DNA of 64,000 bases from an uncultured Bacteroidales bacterium (GTDB lineage: Bacteria > Bacteroidota > Bacteroidia > Bacteroidales > P3). The position numbers and the translations under genes were made by a program. The stretch is from assembly GCA_947168665.1 (NCBI GenBank), contig CAMVMX010000008.1:1-64000 (forward strand). Direction: 5' to 3'. The notes below the pieces were generated by a model. That model saw only the letters and a list, made by a program, of their open reading frames with translations, ran no database searches and was not told the origin of the DNA. Each line of letters opens with the position of its first letter. Within the stretch, counting starts at the first letter, position 1. Below, piece by piece: positions 51,501-59,713 of this stretch.

Positions 51501-52308
51501 CAAAGTATCGAGCGAGGAAAACTATGACCTCTTCCACTTCTTCATTGACGGACAGCTGTTCTACACCGCTTCGGGCGAGCAGGACTGGACACGGGTCTCA
51601 TTCCCCGTGGCGGCAGGTTCACACATCTTCTCCTTCTCCTACCAAAAGGACTACAGTACAGTCGGAGGCGACGACTGTGCGAAAGTGGACGACATTTGCC
51701 TGCCTTTCAGCGGGTCGCTGGTCAACTATGTTGTCGACACCGTCTGCCAAGGCGACGAATACCAGTTTGCTGGCGAGCAGATTCCCACCGATGAGGTCGG
51801 ACACCTGTCCCGAACCGACACGATTAACAGCACATACCTTTCCCTGCAAGTCGTTCAGCGTCCCGAAGTGCAAATCGAGGTGATTGGCAACCTGGCACTC
51901 GGCAACTGCGTCCTGCTCAAAGCCACCGGCGCCACCCATTACAACTGGAGTACTGGCGACACCCTCCAGTGCATCGGCGTATGCCCCGACCAGGGCAGCA
52001 GCTATGAAGTTACGGGCTGCCAAGCCGGTTGCTGCAATACGGCCCGCATCACCGTCCTCGGCATCGACCAGGCTTCCGCCCAGACCGGGGCAACCCTCTA
52101 TCCCAACCCAGCAACAGGCCGTGTCACCGTCGAGGCCGACCAGCTGAAGACCGTCCGCCTTGTCAACATGGTCGGACAAACTTTGTTCACCCTCCGTGCG
52201 ACGGGTTCGGCTGTCACGATTCCGCTCAATAATGTCCCGTCGGGCGTCTATTTTGTCACTGTCGAGACTGCCCAAGCGCTTACTACGCATAAATTGTTGG
52301 TAAAGTAA
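48532..52308 (+). CDS. Gingipain-like C25 cysteine peptidase with T9SS sorting domain
   Basis: A 1258-residue secreted protein. A signal peptide and an N-terminal propeptide-like region of about 220 residues come before the C25 catalytic domain (about 225-615). The catalytic His is His459 (NYTAHGYDDSW) and the likely nucleophile Cys492 (GNCCLSGRF), with GGTNSTYW and YELFGDPSLKPW after it; this order matches gingipains. Then Ig-like and CARDB-like beta domains, a jelly-roll stretch near 925-1075, and a C-terminal type A T9SS domain (LYPNPATGRVTVE, NVPSGVYFVTVE). It should be a surface or secreted endopeptidase. No consensus promoter is visible in the 46 bases before the ATG, so it may be read from the preceding run. 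A strong terminator follows. Confidence 0.87.
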   Translation: MKYHVNLILLGLFMLIQMPVKSQTLVLEHTDYSSATGLFSFQDFNIDVREVGGAPYTVVTFKGSAPSQRLGAPDLPVFSQIVEVPLCSDVSVEVSKVQTQLLDSRPCKYPMMPVQPSPSKSDRETPPFVIDSALYAADSFYANPMAWIEPIGVARDRNLVNLRISPLAYNPVTGQLMQITSMEVTLKYKNADIAATQRLHTLYHSPDFSIGHEALYALPMAKEVRRDAPVHYLIVAHSSFRGQLDSLINWKKRTGYIVTVGYTDDPLVGTSNTQIASYIKSFYTNATEQLPAPTYLLLVGDHQQIPAFSARCGSPATDHITDLYFTTWTEGDHIPDCYYGRFSARNVAELTPQIEKTIFYESYGFPDDSYLGKGVLIAGVDQRSTADNAYRYADPSMDYVASTYLHAGNRYTNVYYYKNNISFAPTGVTVTGSSQTNNTAGTLLSLYNAGCGWVNYTAHGYDDSWSIPSFSTSDVSSMTNSNRPSIMIGNCCLSGRFNTDRYDQCLGEALLRKAGNAGAAAYIGGTNSTYWPEDFCWAVGVRTNISNQMNTAYDAANLGVYDRLFHTHNESYDNWYTSMGSVVTAGNMAVQALGSSRAYYYWEIYELFGDPSLKPWLGRARTMSVSAPSTIAVTSRTYNATVPSHAYVALVNPQDLSLLCAAYANADGDVVLNLPADLTVGTYQLAVTAQNYKPYFQNVETIVVDGPYIVISDFQPTGGKLIPGQPTTFDITLKNIGNQHLSQGTVNLFSSDRGVAISRAEERFGSIAPGDSVRLTGLWLTYIPEQYADNSLLQFNTEVVFGEGSSSRRFRFFTTAPQLDLVRAESQTILYPDSSNVITCNLVNNGHDTTPALTLLLPNLFGFMDGQPAAQPLGPLAPGQSALVSFPVRMASGLPNTSLRFLLQAVDGADTSTVGTFTIPCGYSAAEDFETGDFTRFSWGHGTYPWVITSENPFRGSFSARSALNLGNRRESRLNLQWVSTADDSISFQVKVSSEENYDLFHFFIDGQLFYTASGEQDWTRVSFPVAAGSHIFSFSYQKDYSTVGGDDCAKVDDICLPFSGSLVNYVVDTVCQGDEYQFAGEQIPTDEVGHLSRTDTINSTYLSLQVVQRPEVQIEVIGNLALGNCVLLKATGATHYNWSTGDTLQCIGVCPDQGSSYEVTGCQAGCCNTARITVLGIDQASAQTGATLYPNPATGRVTVEADQLKTVRLVNMVGQTLFTLRATGSAVTIPLNNVPSGVYFVTVETAQALTTHKLLVK

Positions 52309-52330
52309 CTCGCTGTACCAAGGTCTATTA

Positions 52331-52363
52331 ATCAGCCAGGCGCGCCGCCTGGCTGATTTTTTT
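52331..52363 (+). terminator. Terminator of the C25 peptidase gene
   Basis: Perfect 12-bp stem (52331-52342 with 52346-52357), loop CGC, then seven T. Confidence 0.93.
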
Positions 52364-52374
52364 GTTTCAGTATG

Positions 52375-52404
52375 TTTGTTTTTCAATAATAAATTGTACC
52401 TTTG
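52375..52404 (+). promoter_or_regulatory. Promoter of the arginine decarboxylase gene
   Basis: TTTG (52375-52378), 18 bases, TACCTTTG (52397-52404), then CA. Confidence 0.7.
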
Positions 52405-52483
52405 CAGTCTCATTACATGGGTGTGTCGCGGGGTTGTCCGGCGCACATGGATTCAATGTTAAATGCTAAATAACTTCACTCGG

Positions 52484-53905
52484 ATGAAAAACAAATACTA
52501 CGATTTGGTCGACCAGACCTTCGATTTTCCGCAGGATGAATTCCGCACGGAAGACGGCGAACTCTACTTTCACGACATTCCTCTTATGGAAGTAATCAAG
52601 CAGTACGGCACACCGCTGAAGATAACCTATCTGCCCAAAATCACCTCCCAAATCCAGCGGGCCAAGCGCATGTTCAACGTGGCCATAGCCAAGACCGACT
52701 ACAGAGGCACCTACAACTATTGCTACTGTACCAAATCCAGCCACTTCAGTTTTGTGCTCGAGGAAGCCCTCAAAAACGACATCAACCTCGAAACCTCCTC
52801 GGCCTTCGACATCAATCTCATCCAAGAACTATACTCCCAGCAGCTGATAGACAAGGATATCTTTGTCATCTGCAACGGCTACAAACGCCAGCAGTATATC
52901 GAAAACATCATAGGCCTTTACGCCGACGGGTTCCACAACATCGTCCCCATCCTCGACAATAAGAATGAATACTACGCCCTTGACAAGCTCCTTTCCGAGG
53001 TGTCCGACAGCGCCGCACACAATTTGGCCCCCATGAAACTCGGCATCCGCATCGCGTCGGAGGAGGAACCCAAGTTCGACTTCTATACCTCGCGCCTCGG
53101 CATGCGCTACAGCGACATAGTCAGTTTCTACGAAGAGCAGGTGAAGGCCAACAAGCGTTTCTCGCTCAAAATGCTCCACTTCTTTATCAACACCGGCATC
53201 CGCGACACGGCCTACTATTGGAACGAACTGTCCAAATGCGTCAACGTCTATTGCGACCTCAAGCGCGTCTGTCCCGAACTCGATTCGCTCAACATCGGAG
53301 GCGGCTTCCCCTGCAAAACATCGCTCGCCGCCACCTACGACTACGAATACATGGCCGAGGAGGTCCTGGCCCAAATCAAAAATATCTGTACCCTCCGGGG
53401 GGTCGACGAGCCTAATATCTTCACCGAATTTGGCAGTTTCACCGTCGGCGAAAGCGGCGCAACCCTCTACAGCATCCTCGACCAGAAGCAGCAGAACGAC
53501 CGCGAGTTGTGGTATATGATTGACAGCTCGTTCATCACCACCCTCCCAGACACCTGGGGCATCAACCAGCGCTTCATCATGCTTCCCATCAACCACTGGG
53601 ACTGCGAGTACCGCCGCGTGTTCCTCGGCGGCCTCACCTGCGACAGCGAGGATTACTACAACGCCGACTCCCACGCCAACGCCATCTTCCTGCCCAAACT
53701 GCAGAAGGACGACCCGCTCTACATCGGTTTCTTCCACACCGGAGCCTATCAGGAGAGCCTTGGCGGCTATGGCGGCATACAGCACTGCCTCATCCCCGCG
53801 CCCAAGCACATTATTATCGACAAGGACGAGAACGGCGAATATGTCACCAAACTCTTCGCCAAAGAGCAGAGCCATAAATCGATGCTCAAGATTCTCGGCT
53901 ACTGA
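52484..53905 (+). CDS. Arginine decarboxylase, Bacteroidetes short form
   Basis: A 473-residue fold-type III PLP decarboxylase. It matches the short arginine decarboxylases of Flavobacteria and relatives: YNYCYCTKSSHFSFV (with the PLP Lys), ETSSAFDINL, RIASEEEPKFDFYTSRLGM, HFFINTGIRD, NIGGGFP, EFGSFTVGES and, near the end, GFFHTGAYQE and GGIQHCLIP. It turns arginine to agmatine, the entry to polyamine synthesis. ATG 52484 (MKNKYYDLVDQTF) fits homologue N-termini; ATG 52463 is also in frame. Monocistronic. Confidence 0.87.
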   Translation: MKNKYYDLVDQTFDFPQDEFRTEDGELYFHDIPLMEVIKQYGTPLKITYLPKITSQIQRAKRMFNVAIAKTDYRGTYNYCYCTKSSHFSFVLEEALKNDINLETSSAFDINLIQELYSQQLIDKDIFVICNGYKRQQYIENIIGLYADGFHNIVPILDNKNEYYALDKLLSEVSDSAAHNLAPMKLGIRIASEEEPKFDFYTSRLGMRYSDIVSFYEEQVKANKRFSLKMLHFFINTGIRDTAYYWNELSKCVNVYCDLKRVCPELDSLNIGGGFPCKTSLAATYDYEYMAEEVLAQIKNICTLRGVDEPNIFTEFGSFTVGESGATLYSILDQKQQNDRELWYMIDSSFITTLPDTWGINQRFIMLPINHWDCEYRRVFLGGLTCDSEDYYNADSHANAIFLPKLQKDDPLYIGFFHTGAYQESLGGYGGIQHCLIPAPKHIIIDKDENGEYVTKLFAKEQSHKSMLKILGY

Positions 53906-53933
53906 TTCCCGTCGCCGTCCCTCGACCCATGCT

Positions 53934-53979
53934 GTGAGCCTCTGCCCGCCATCGCGCGGCAGAGGCTCACGGCTTTTTT
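53934..53979 (+). terminator. Terminator of the arginine decarboxylase gene
   Basis: Perfect 13-bp stem (53934-53946 with 53958-53970) and T-run at 53974-53979. Confidence 0.93.
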
Positions 53980-54248
53980 GTTCCGGCCCGCGCCCCCACC
54001 GTCCGTGTCCGGCCCGCCGCAACTCCGCTACCTGCAGTCCTTATCAGCAATCGGCGGGGGTCCATTTGCCCCACGGCGGAGGTCGAGATGGTGTCGGAGT
54101 GTGAGTGGAATGGCGTAGGGCGGGCGAAGGTAGAGCGTGGAGAGGGGCTTGGTCCGGGACTCCGCCAGCGTGCTTTGAGGGGGCTTAGGAGCGGAGTATG
54201 GAGTTTCCGGCTCGGGCTTCGGTCTGCGCCCGTTCCGGTGTCTGCTGC
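53980..54248. other. GC-rich spacer between convergent genes
   Basis: No gene supported. It contains intergenic repeat copy C (54071-54091), and 54100-54240 is purine-rich on the plus strand. Overall composition resembles the spacer before ribF. Confidence 0.45.
54071..54091 (-). repeat. Intergenic repeat, copy C
   Basis: Minus strand CCATCTCGACCTCCGCCG then TGG, related to copies A and B by two transitions in the core. Flanks also share a CCACTC..CTCCGAC pattern with copy A. Confidence 0.55.
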
Positions 54249-54250
54249 GT

Positions 54251-54299
54251 AAAAAAGGTTTGCGGCATAGCCGCCGTGTGGGCGAGGGCTATGCCGCAA
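54251..54299 (-). terminator. Terminator of the FKBP gene
   Basis: Perfect 13-bp stem (54260-54272 with 54287-54299); leftward RNA ends in a U tract from the A-run at 54251-54256. Confidence 0.88.
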
Positions 54300-54322
54300 G
54301 TGGTTGTTGTGACAGGAGGGGA

Positions 54323-55027
54323 TCAGTCGTTGAAGATGTTGTGCAGCTCGATTTCGTACACTACGGGTGTGTAGGGGGGTATGCCGTTGGCGCCGACCAC
54401 TTTCTGGTAGGGGAAGTAGAATCTGTATTTGCTGCCTTCGTTCATCAGTTGCATGCCTTCAATCAGGCCTTCGAACATGGGTTTGCCCAGCACGTGGACG
54501 ATGGCGTCGCGTTTGCCGTAGGTTTGTTCGATGAGTTCGCCGGAGTAGAGGTTGGTGCCTTTGAAGTCGAATTTGACGCGTTTGCCGAGGGTGGCTTTGG
54601 GGCCTTTGCCTTCGCGCAGCACTTCGTAGTAGAAGCCTTCGGGGGCTTGTTTGACGGCGGGGTTTTCGGCCGTCAGTTGGGCGAAGAGTTTTTCTTGGCG
54701 CTCGGTGCTTTGTGCCGACTGCTGTTGTGCCGACTGGCGGCCGGCGAGGGTGGCCAGCTGGCTGATTTGTTGGCAGGCGAGGTTGTACTGGTCGGTGTTG
54801 AGGGGTTGGTCTTCTTTGTTCAGATAGCTTTCGAAGGCCCTGAGCACGATTTCTTTGTCGAAGTCGTAGAAGTTGCTTTGTGCGGTCTGGGCAAGGCTCA
54901 TGCCCATGGCCCAGCTGAGTGAGTCGCGCTCGTCGTTGAGGGGGAATGATTCGGCTTTGCCTTTGCAGGATTGGAGGGTGGCGGCAAGGGCTAATGCCGT
55001 GAGGGTAATGAGATAGATTTTTTTCAT
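54323..55027 (-). CDS. FKBP-type peptidyl-prolyl isomerase lipoprotein
   Basis: A 234-residue protein with lipobox LQSC (Cys about 21). The first half is the FKBP dimerisation region (DERDSLSWAMGMSLAQT); the second half is the FKBP isomerase domain (YYEVLREGKGPKATLGKRVKFDFKG in part, and GLIEGMQLMNEGSKYRFYFPY, IPPYTPVVYEIEL). A periplasmic folding helper. It lies 76 bases after the glycosylphosphotransferase gene. Confidence 0.88.
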   Translation of the reverse strand: MKKIYLITLTALALAATLQSCKGKAESFPLNDERDSLSWAMGMSLAQTAQSNFYDFDKEIVLRAFESYLNKEDQPLNTDQYNLACQQISQLATLAGRQSAQQQSAQSTERQEKLFAQLTAENPAVKQAPEGFYYEVLREGKGPKATLGKRVKFDFKGTNLYSGELIEQTYGKRDAIVHVLGKPMFEGLIEGMQLMNEGSKYRFYFPYQKVVGANGIPPYTPVVYEIELHNIFND

Positions 55028-55103
55028 TTTTGTGCAGTCTTTGTTGTTGTTTGTGGGTGATTATTTATGTTGTGTTTGTTTCGGCCCGGGCAGGGCGCGG
55101 GGT

Positions 55104-56537
55104 TTATTTTCCGCGGCCTTGGATGATGATGAAGACGGTGTAGATGAGTATTTTGATGTCGGTGGTGATGGACATGTTTTCCATGTAGAGGAGGTCGTAT
55201 TTGAGACGCTCGCACATTTCGTCGACGGTGCTGGCATAGCCGTATTTGACTTGGCCCCAGGAGGTGATGCCGGGTTTGATGCGCTGGAGGAGGAGGTATT
55301 CGGGGCAGCGTTTGACGATTTGGTCGATGTAGAACTGGCGTTCGGGCCGGTAGCCGACGATGGACATGGTGCCTTTGAGGACGTTGTAGAATTGTGGGAT
55401 TTCGTCGAGGCGCACTTTGCGCATGAATCGCCCGAAGGGTGTGATGCGGGGGTCGTCGTCGCGCGAGAGGGCGGGGCCGCAGGCTTCGGCATCGGTGTAC
55501 ATGCTGCGGAATTTGTGCATTTTGAAGGGTTTGCCTTTGTAGCCGATGCGTTCTTGGGCGTAGAAGACGGGGCCGGGACTGGTGGTTTTGATGATGATGG
55601 CGGTGAGGAGGAAGACGGGGCTGAGCACTACGAGGGCGAGGATGGAGAGCACGATGTCGCACAGCCGCTTGACGCTGTATTGCCATTCTTCCATGAGGCG
55701 TGTGTTGATGGTGATGAGTGGTGAGTGGAAGATGCTGTCGACGCGCACCATGCCGAGGATGATGTCGCGTGCGTCGGGGGTGATTTTGATGATTACTTCG
55801 CCGCAGCCGTCGAGCATGCGCAGTATTTGCTGGATTTGGGTGTGCTCGGTGTCTTCGACGGCGATGATTACTTCTTCGATGTGGTGTTTGGCTATCAGGC
55901 CGGGTACATCGGCGGTGGTGCCGAGGCGGGGCATGACGGCGGCCAGCCGGCTTTCGCATAGTTGGGCGGGTCCCGGGTTTTCCACTTCGACAAAGCCGAC
56001 GAAGATGTTGCCTGAGTAGCGTTCCTGGTTTTCGAGGTCGAGGTAGGTTTGGTAGGCTTTGCTGTGGCTGCCGATGAGGAGGGTGGGGAAGCCCAGCTGG
56101 CGGTTGTGGACGCGGCGCACGGTGGCGGAGGTCTGGATGAGGCGGCAGGCGTAGGTGAGGGCGAAGTGGACGGCCATGAGGAAGAGGAGGGATATGTAGT
56201 AGTTGCTGCGGGTGCCCACTTCGTCGTCGAGCAGGAGGGCGAAGAAGAGCACTACGACGCCGATGAGGGTGGCTGTGGCGGTTTGTTGCAGCTCTTTGAG
56301 GCGCGATTTGCGGAGTACGTTTTTGTAGGTGCCTTGGAGTGCGTAGAGGGCTACCCACCCGATGGGGACGGCCACGATGCCGCGCCACAGGTTGGCATCG
56401 GCAAAGATGGAGCTGAGTTGTCCCGGGTCGAGGTGTTCAAAGCCTACTTTGCGGAATGTGAAGAGCAGGGCCCAGGCGGTCATCGCGCTCAGCACATCAA
56501 ATATGATATATCGGATTGTGACCCATCGTGCATTCAT
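55104..56537 (-). CDS. Polyprenyl glycosylphosphotransferase (exopolysaccharide initiating enzyme)
   Basis: A 477-residue membrane enzyme that transfers a sugar phosphate to undecaprenyl phosphate and so starts a surface polysaccharide repeat. Four or five N-terminal membrane helices and a CoA-binding-like domain (residues about 150-250) precede a re-entrant helix (KRLCDIVLSILALVVLSPVFL), then the catalytic domain with FYAQERIGYKGKPFKMHKFRSM-type block (residues 325-350), RKVRLDEIPQFYNVLKG and PGITSWGQVKYGY. No other glycosyltransferase genes are near; a flippase lies 5 kb away. Confidence 0.9.
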   Translation of the reverse strand: MNARWVTIRYIIFDVLSAMTAWALLFTFRKVGFEHLDPGQLSSIFADANLWRGIVAVPIGWVALYALQGTYKNVLRKSRLKELQQTATATLIGVVVLFFALLLDDEVGTRSNYYISLLFLMAVHFALTYACRLIQTSATVRRVHNRQLGFPTLLIGSHSKAYQTYLDLENQERYSGNIFVGFVEVENPGPAQLCESRLAAVMPRLGTTADVPGLIAKHHIEEVIIAVEDTEHTQIQQILRMLDGCGEVIIKITPDARDIILGMVRVDSIFHSPLITINTRLMEEWQYSVKRLCDIVLSILALVVLSPVFLLTAIIIKTTSPGPVFYAQERIGYKGKPFKMHKFRSMYTDAEACGPALSRDDDPRITPFGRFMRKVRLDEIPQFYNVLKGTMSIVGYRPERQFYIDQIVKRCPEYLLLQRIKPGITSWGQVKYGYASTVDEMCERLKYDLLYMENMSITTDIKILIYTVFIIIQGRGK

Positions 56538-56642
56538 TATTGTGAGGAGTTTTTTGTTGTTGGTTGTTAGGCAAATGTCGGTATGGATGGTTCTTGCCAG
56601 TGCCGGTGGGTGGCTGGCAGGGGGTTGATTATTGATGATGGT

Positions 56643-57587
56643 CTATTGTGCTATCACTTTTACGTTGTCGATACGGACGGTTCCTCCGGTGCCGGAGAGG
56701 TTGACGGCTTGGAAGAAGAGTGTGATGGGGGTGTTGTAGTTGAGGTTGCTCCATGCGCGCCCGAGGTTGATGTAGATTTTTTGCCACCGTGTGTTGGGTA
56801 TGAGCCGCATGACGGGGATTGTCGTGGCGCTGCCTTCGGAGTTGACCCGGAAGCCCAGGATGTTGACGTCGAGGTCGAGGTCGGTCTGATAGTCCATTTC
56901 CAGATAGAGGTATTGGCCCACGCGGGGGTTCAGGCTGGTGAGGACGGTGAAGTTGGACACCTGGACTGTGTCGGGCACGACCAGCATGCCGAAGCCTTTG
57001 CCGGTGCAGGCGGCGGAGGCACTGTCGTGTACCCAGGTGAGGTTGGTGTCGAAATTGGTGGAGAAGCTGGTGGGTTCGAAATAGTCTTCTATCAGTACGT
57101 TCATGTTTGAGAGGGGGAAGTAGTGGGCTGTGAGCACCCATTGTGAGTCGGCTTCGATGTATTTGCCGAGGTTGGTGACGCTGTCGGGGGCGGTGGTGAT
57201 GTTGTCGAGCTGGATGGTCTGGTAGTAGGGGTAGGCTATGCGGGTGGAGGACATGCCGTTTTGCTTGACGACGGGGACAATCTTGACGTATTGGATTGGC
57301 CCGTGGTGGAGGATCGGAGCGGTGAAGGGCAGTTGGTAGACTCCGAGGTTGGTCTCGGCGGCATCGCCTTGGAAATAGCATATCACTTGGGCGGCGTCGA
57401 TGGTGGAGGTGTAGAAGCCGGGTTCGGGCGAGGGGGCCATTTGGGTTTGCGGCCCGACCACAATGCGGTCAAGGTGGAGGTAGGCGGGTACCCGCACATC
57501 ACCCTGGAATTTTTCGCAAGCACTGAATAACAGTATGGTTACCAGGCAGGCGAGTATCGTTTGTGCTGTCTTTTTCAAAAAAATCAT
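56643..57587 (-). CDS. Predicted lipoprotein of unknown function
   Basis: A 314-residue protein with lipobox FSAC (Cys about 24). Beta-rich; a C-terminal jelly-roll-like part (NLNYNTPITLFFQAVN, TVRIDNVKVIAQ) resembles carbohydrate-binding or PKD-adjacent modules. It lies 105 bases upstream of the glycosylphosphotransferase gene on the same strand, an association that suggests a role in surface polysaccharide or attachment. Domain call is tentative. Confidence 0.65.
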   Translation of the reverse strand: MIFLKKTAQTILACLVTILLFSACEKFQGDVRVPAYLHLDRIVVGPQTQMAPSPEPGFYTSTIDAAQVICYFQGDAAETNLGVYQLPFTAPILHHGPIQYVKIVPVVKQNGMSSTRIAYPYYQTIQLDNITTAPDSVTNLGKYIEADSQWVLTAHYFPLSNMNVLIEDYFEPTSFSTNFDTNLTWVHDSASAACTGKGFGMLVVPDTVQVSNFTVLTSLNPRVGQYLYLEMDYQTDLDLDVNILGFRVNSEGSATTIPVMRLIPNTRWQKIYINLGRAWSNLNYNTPITLFFQAVNLSGTGGTVRIDNVKVIAQ

Positions 57588-57619
57588 ACGCTTACGTAAC
57601 GCCTTAATGTTTTTTTTAG

Positions 57620-57627
57620 TATCTTTG
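57620..57627 (+). promoter_or_regulatory. -7 box of the ATPase gene
   Basis: TATCTTTG, then CA, 22 bases before the ATG at 57650. The -33 element is unclear. Confidence 0.6.
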
Positions 57628-57649
57628 CATTGAAAAAATAACAGATATT

Positions 57650-58198
57650 ATGAAGGAATTATCGATGCATGTGTATGATTTGATGGAGAATTCGACTGCA
57701 GCCAATTCGACAGAGGTGAAGTTGACTATCCGCGACAGTATAAAAGACAACGACTTCCATTTTGTGATAGAGGACAATGGGAAGGGAATGTCGCCTGAGT
57801 TTCTGGCCCGGGTGACGGATCCGTACACTACGTCGCGCACTACGCGCAAGGTGGGGCTGGGGCTTCCGCTTATCAAGATGAATACGGAGAATTGTGGCGG
57901 CGGTATGAAGTTGACGAGCGAGCTGGGCAAGGGCACACGCTTAGAGTTCTGGTTTCAGCACAATCACTGGGACCGCCCCCCGATGGGGGATTTGGCGGGG
58001 TCGCTTGTGATGTTGGTGTCGCAACATGAGGATATTCATTTTGTCATCACCTATACGACCGACGACGGCGAGTTTGTGTTTGACACCGATGAGGTGAAGG
58101 AGGCTTTGGGCGGCATGAGCATGAACGACCTTTCGATTCTCAGGTATCTGAAGGATATGGTGCGCGAGAATTTGACTGAAATACATGCCAACGAATGA
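57650..58198 (+). CDS. Histidine-kinase-like ATPase of the hydrogenase-associated type
   Basis: A 182-residue protein: a bare HATPase_c domain without a dimerisation/His-phosphorylation region. N box HVYDLMENS (residues 7-15), G1 DNGKGMS, TDPYTTSRTTRKVGLGLPL across the ATP lid and G2, and a C-terminal HNHWDRPPMGDLAGSL segment. This exact architecture is that of the ATP-binding proteins encoded next to NADH-dependent [FeFe]-hydrogenase genes in Clostridia and Thermotogae. No hydrogenase is in the window. The stop overlaps the phosphoesterase start (ATGA). Confidence 0.78.
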   Translation: MKELSMHVYDLMENSTAANSTEVKLTIRDSIKDNDFHFVIEDNGKGMSPEFLARVTDPYTTSRTTRKVGLGLPLIKMNTENCGGGMKLTSELGKGTRLEFWFQHNHWDRPPMGDLAGSLVMLVSQHEDIHFVITYTTDDGEFVFDTDEVKEALGGMSMNDLSILRYLKDMVRENLTEIHANE

Positions 58199-58686
58199 GA
58201 CGGATAGGGGTGTTGAGCGATACGCACGGGACGGTGCCGAGGCAGGTGTATTCGTTTTTTGAGAATTGCGATGAGTTGTGGCACGCCGGCGACATCGGGC
58301 GCGGGGTGCTGGAGGCACTGTGCGAGCGGTGGATGGTAAGGGCTGTGTATGGCAATATGGATGATTATACGATGCGCTATGAGGTGCCGAGGACGCAGCT
58401 GTTCAGTTGTGAGGGTTTGAAGGTGGTGATGACGCATATTGGAGGGTGGCCCGGGCACTATCCGGCCGAGATGAAAAAGGTATTGCAGGACGAGCATCCT
58501 GATATTTTTGTGTGCGGGCACAGCCATATCCTGAAGGTGATGTTCGACAAGGAGATGAATTTCCTGCATATCAATCCGGGCGCGGCTGGGCGAGTGGGAT
58601 TCCACAGAGTGAGTACGCTGGTGCGGTTTGTGATTGACGGTGTGCCGAAGGATATGGAGGTGCTGGATTTCCCCAAGACGGTTTAG
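58195..58686 (+). CDS. YfcE/MJ0936-family metallophosphoesterase
   Basis: A 163-residue calcineurin-like phosphodiesterase with GVLSDTHG, WHAGDIG, VYGNMDD, VMTHIGG and CGHSHIL: all five metal-site motifs. Members hydrolyse phosphodiesters; the natural substrate is not known. Coupled to the ATPase gene by ATGA overlap. Confidence 0.9.
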   Translation: MRRIGVLSDTHGTVPRQVYSFFENCDELWHAGDIGRGVLEALCERWMVRAVYGNMDDYTMRYEVPRTQLFSCEGLKVVMTHIGGWPGHYPAEMKKVLQDEHPDIFVCGHSHILKVMFDKEMNFLHINPGAAGRVGFHRVSTLVRFVIDGVPKDMEVLDFPKTV

Positions 58687-58786
58687 CCGCACAGAGGGAG
58701 GCTGCGTTTTATTGTATGAGAGAATGTGTGTGCTGGCCGGAGTCGGGATTTGGGGCTTCGGCGGGGTGAGTTGACTTGTTCACGAT

Positions 58787-59692
58787 TCAGGCTTTGGCGC
58801 GAGGCGGGATTTGGGAGATAATCACGCCGGTCACAACTATTACCATGCCCAGAGGTTTGGACCATGTGAGTTGCTCCTGCCCGATGAGGATGGCCGCCAA
58901 GAGCGAGAAGGCGGGGATGACGTTGGTGAAGATGCAGGCGGCGGTGGCTCCCAGTTTGGCAACCCCGATGTTGTAGAAGACGTAGGCCAGGGTGCTGCAG
59001 AAGATGCCCAGAATGAGCAGCAGCACTATGAACAGGGGCGTGTAGTTGAGCTGGGGGAGGTGGGAGCCGTCGATGAGGAGCATGAGCGGGATGAAGTAGA
59101 GGCAACCGAAGAGGTTTTGATAGGCGGTGATGGTGAAGGGTTTGTAGCGCCCCACCAGTTTGACGAGGAGGATGGTGAAGATGACCGCGATGAATACGGC
59201 CCCGGCCAGCCATGCCAGTCCGGCGGGGTTGGCGTCGAGGTTGGCCCCGTCGGAACTGCCACCGAAGAGGAGCATGACCGCAAGGCCGATGAGTGTGATG
59301 GTGATGCCGACAAGTGTGACGGGTTGTATCTTCTCTTTGTAGGCGGCTGCCATGCCGAAGGGGACGAAAAGGGGTATGGTGGCCACGACAATGGAGGCCA
59401 TGCTGCCGCTGACGAGCTGCACACCGCTGGTTTCGCAGATGCTGTATATGAATGGTTCGCAGAAGGCCAGCAGGAGGAACCATTTGGGGTCGCCCCGCCG
59501 GATGGGTTCCAGTTTCCGCATGAGGAGCAGTGCGGGAATGGTGACCGCCGACGCAAGGAGGAGCCGGAAGGTGAGGATGATGAGGACGGTTATGTGAGGC
59601 TGGGTGACGAAGAGCTGCTTGGTGATGATGAAGCTTACGCCCCAAATGATTGCAGCTAAAGCCAAGAGAAAATAGACAAGTGTTTTTTTCAT
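58787..59692 (-). CDS. DMT-superfamily (EamA) transporter
   Basis: A 301-residue protein with ten membrane segments in two EamA repeats (IIWGVSFIITKQLF near the N-terminus; TLAYVFYNIGVAKLGATAA and the IGQEQLTWSKPLGMVIVVTGVII end). Probably a metabolite or amino acid exporter; substrate unknown. It lies 21 bases downstream of the GH20 gene on the same strand. Confidence 0.87.
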   Translation of the reverse strand: MKKTLVYFLLALAAIIWGVSFIITKQLFVTQPHITVLIILTFRLLLASAVTIPALLLMRKLEPIRRGDPKWFLLLAFCEPFIYSICETSGVQLVSGSMASIVVATIPLFVPFGMAAAYKEKIQPVTLVGITITLIGLAVMLLFGGSSDGANLDANPAGLAWLAGAVFIAVIFTILLVKLVGRYKPFTITAYQNLFGCLYFIPLMLLIDGSHLPQLNYTPLFIVLLLILGIFCSTLAYVFYNIGVAKLGATAACIFTNVIPAFSLLAAILIGQEQLTWSKPLGMVIVVTGVIISQIPPRAKA

Positions 59693-59713
59693 TGTCAGGG
59701 AATGGGTGTGGGA

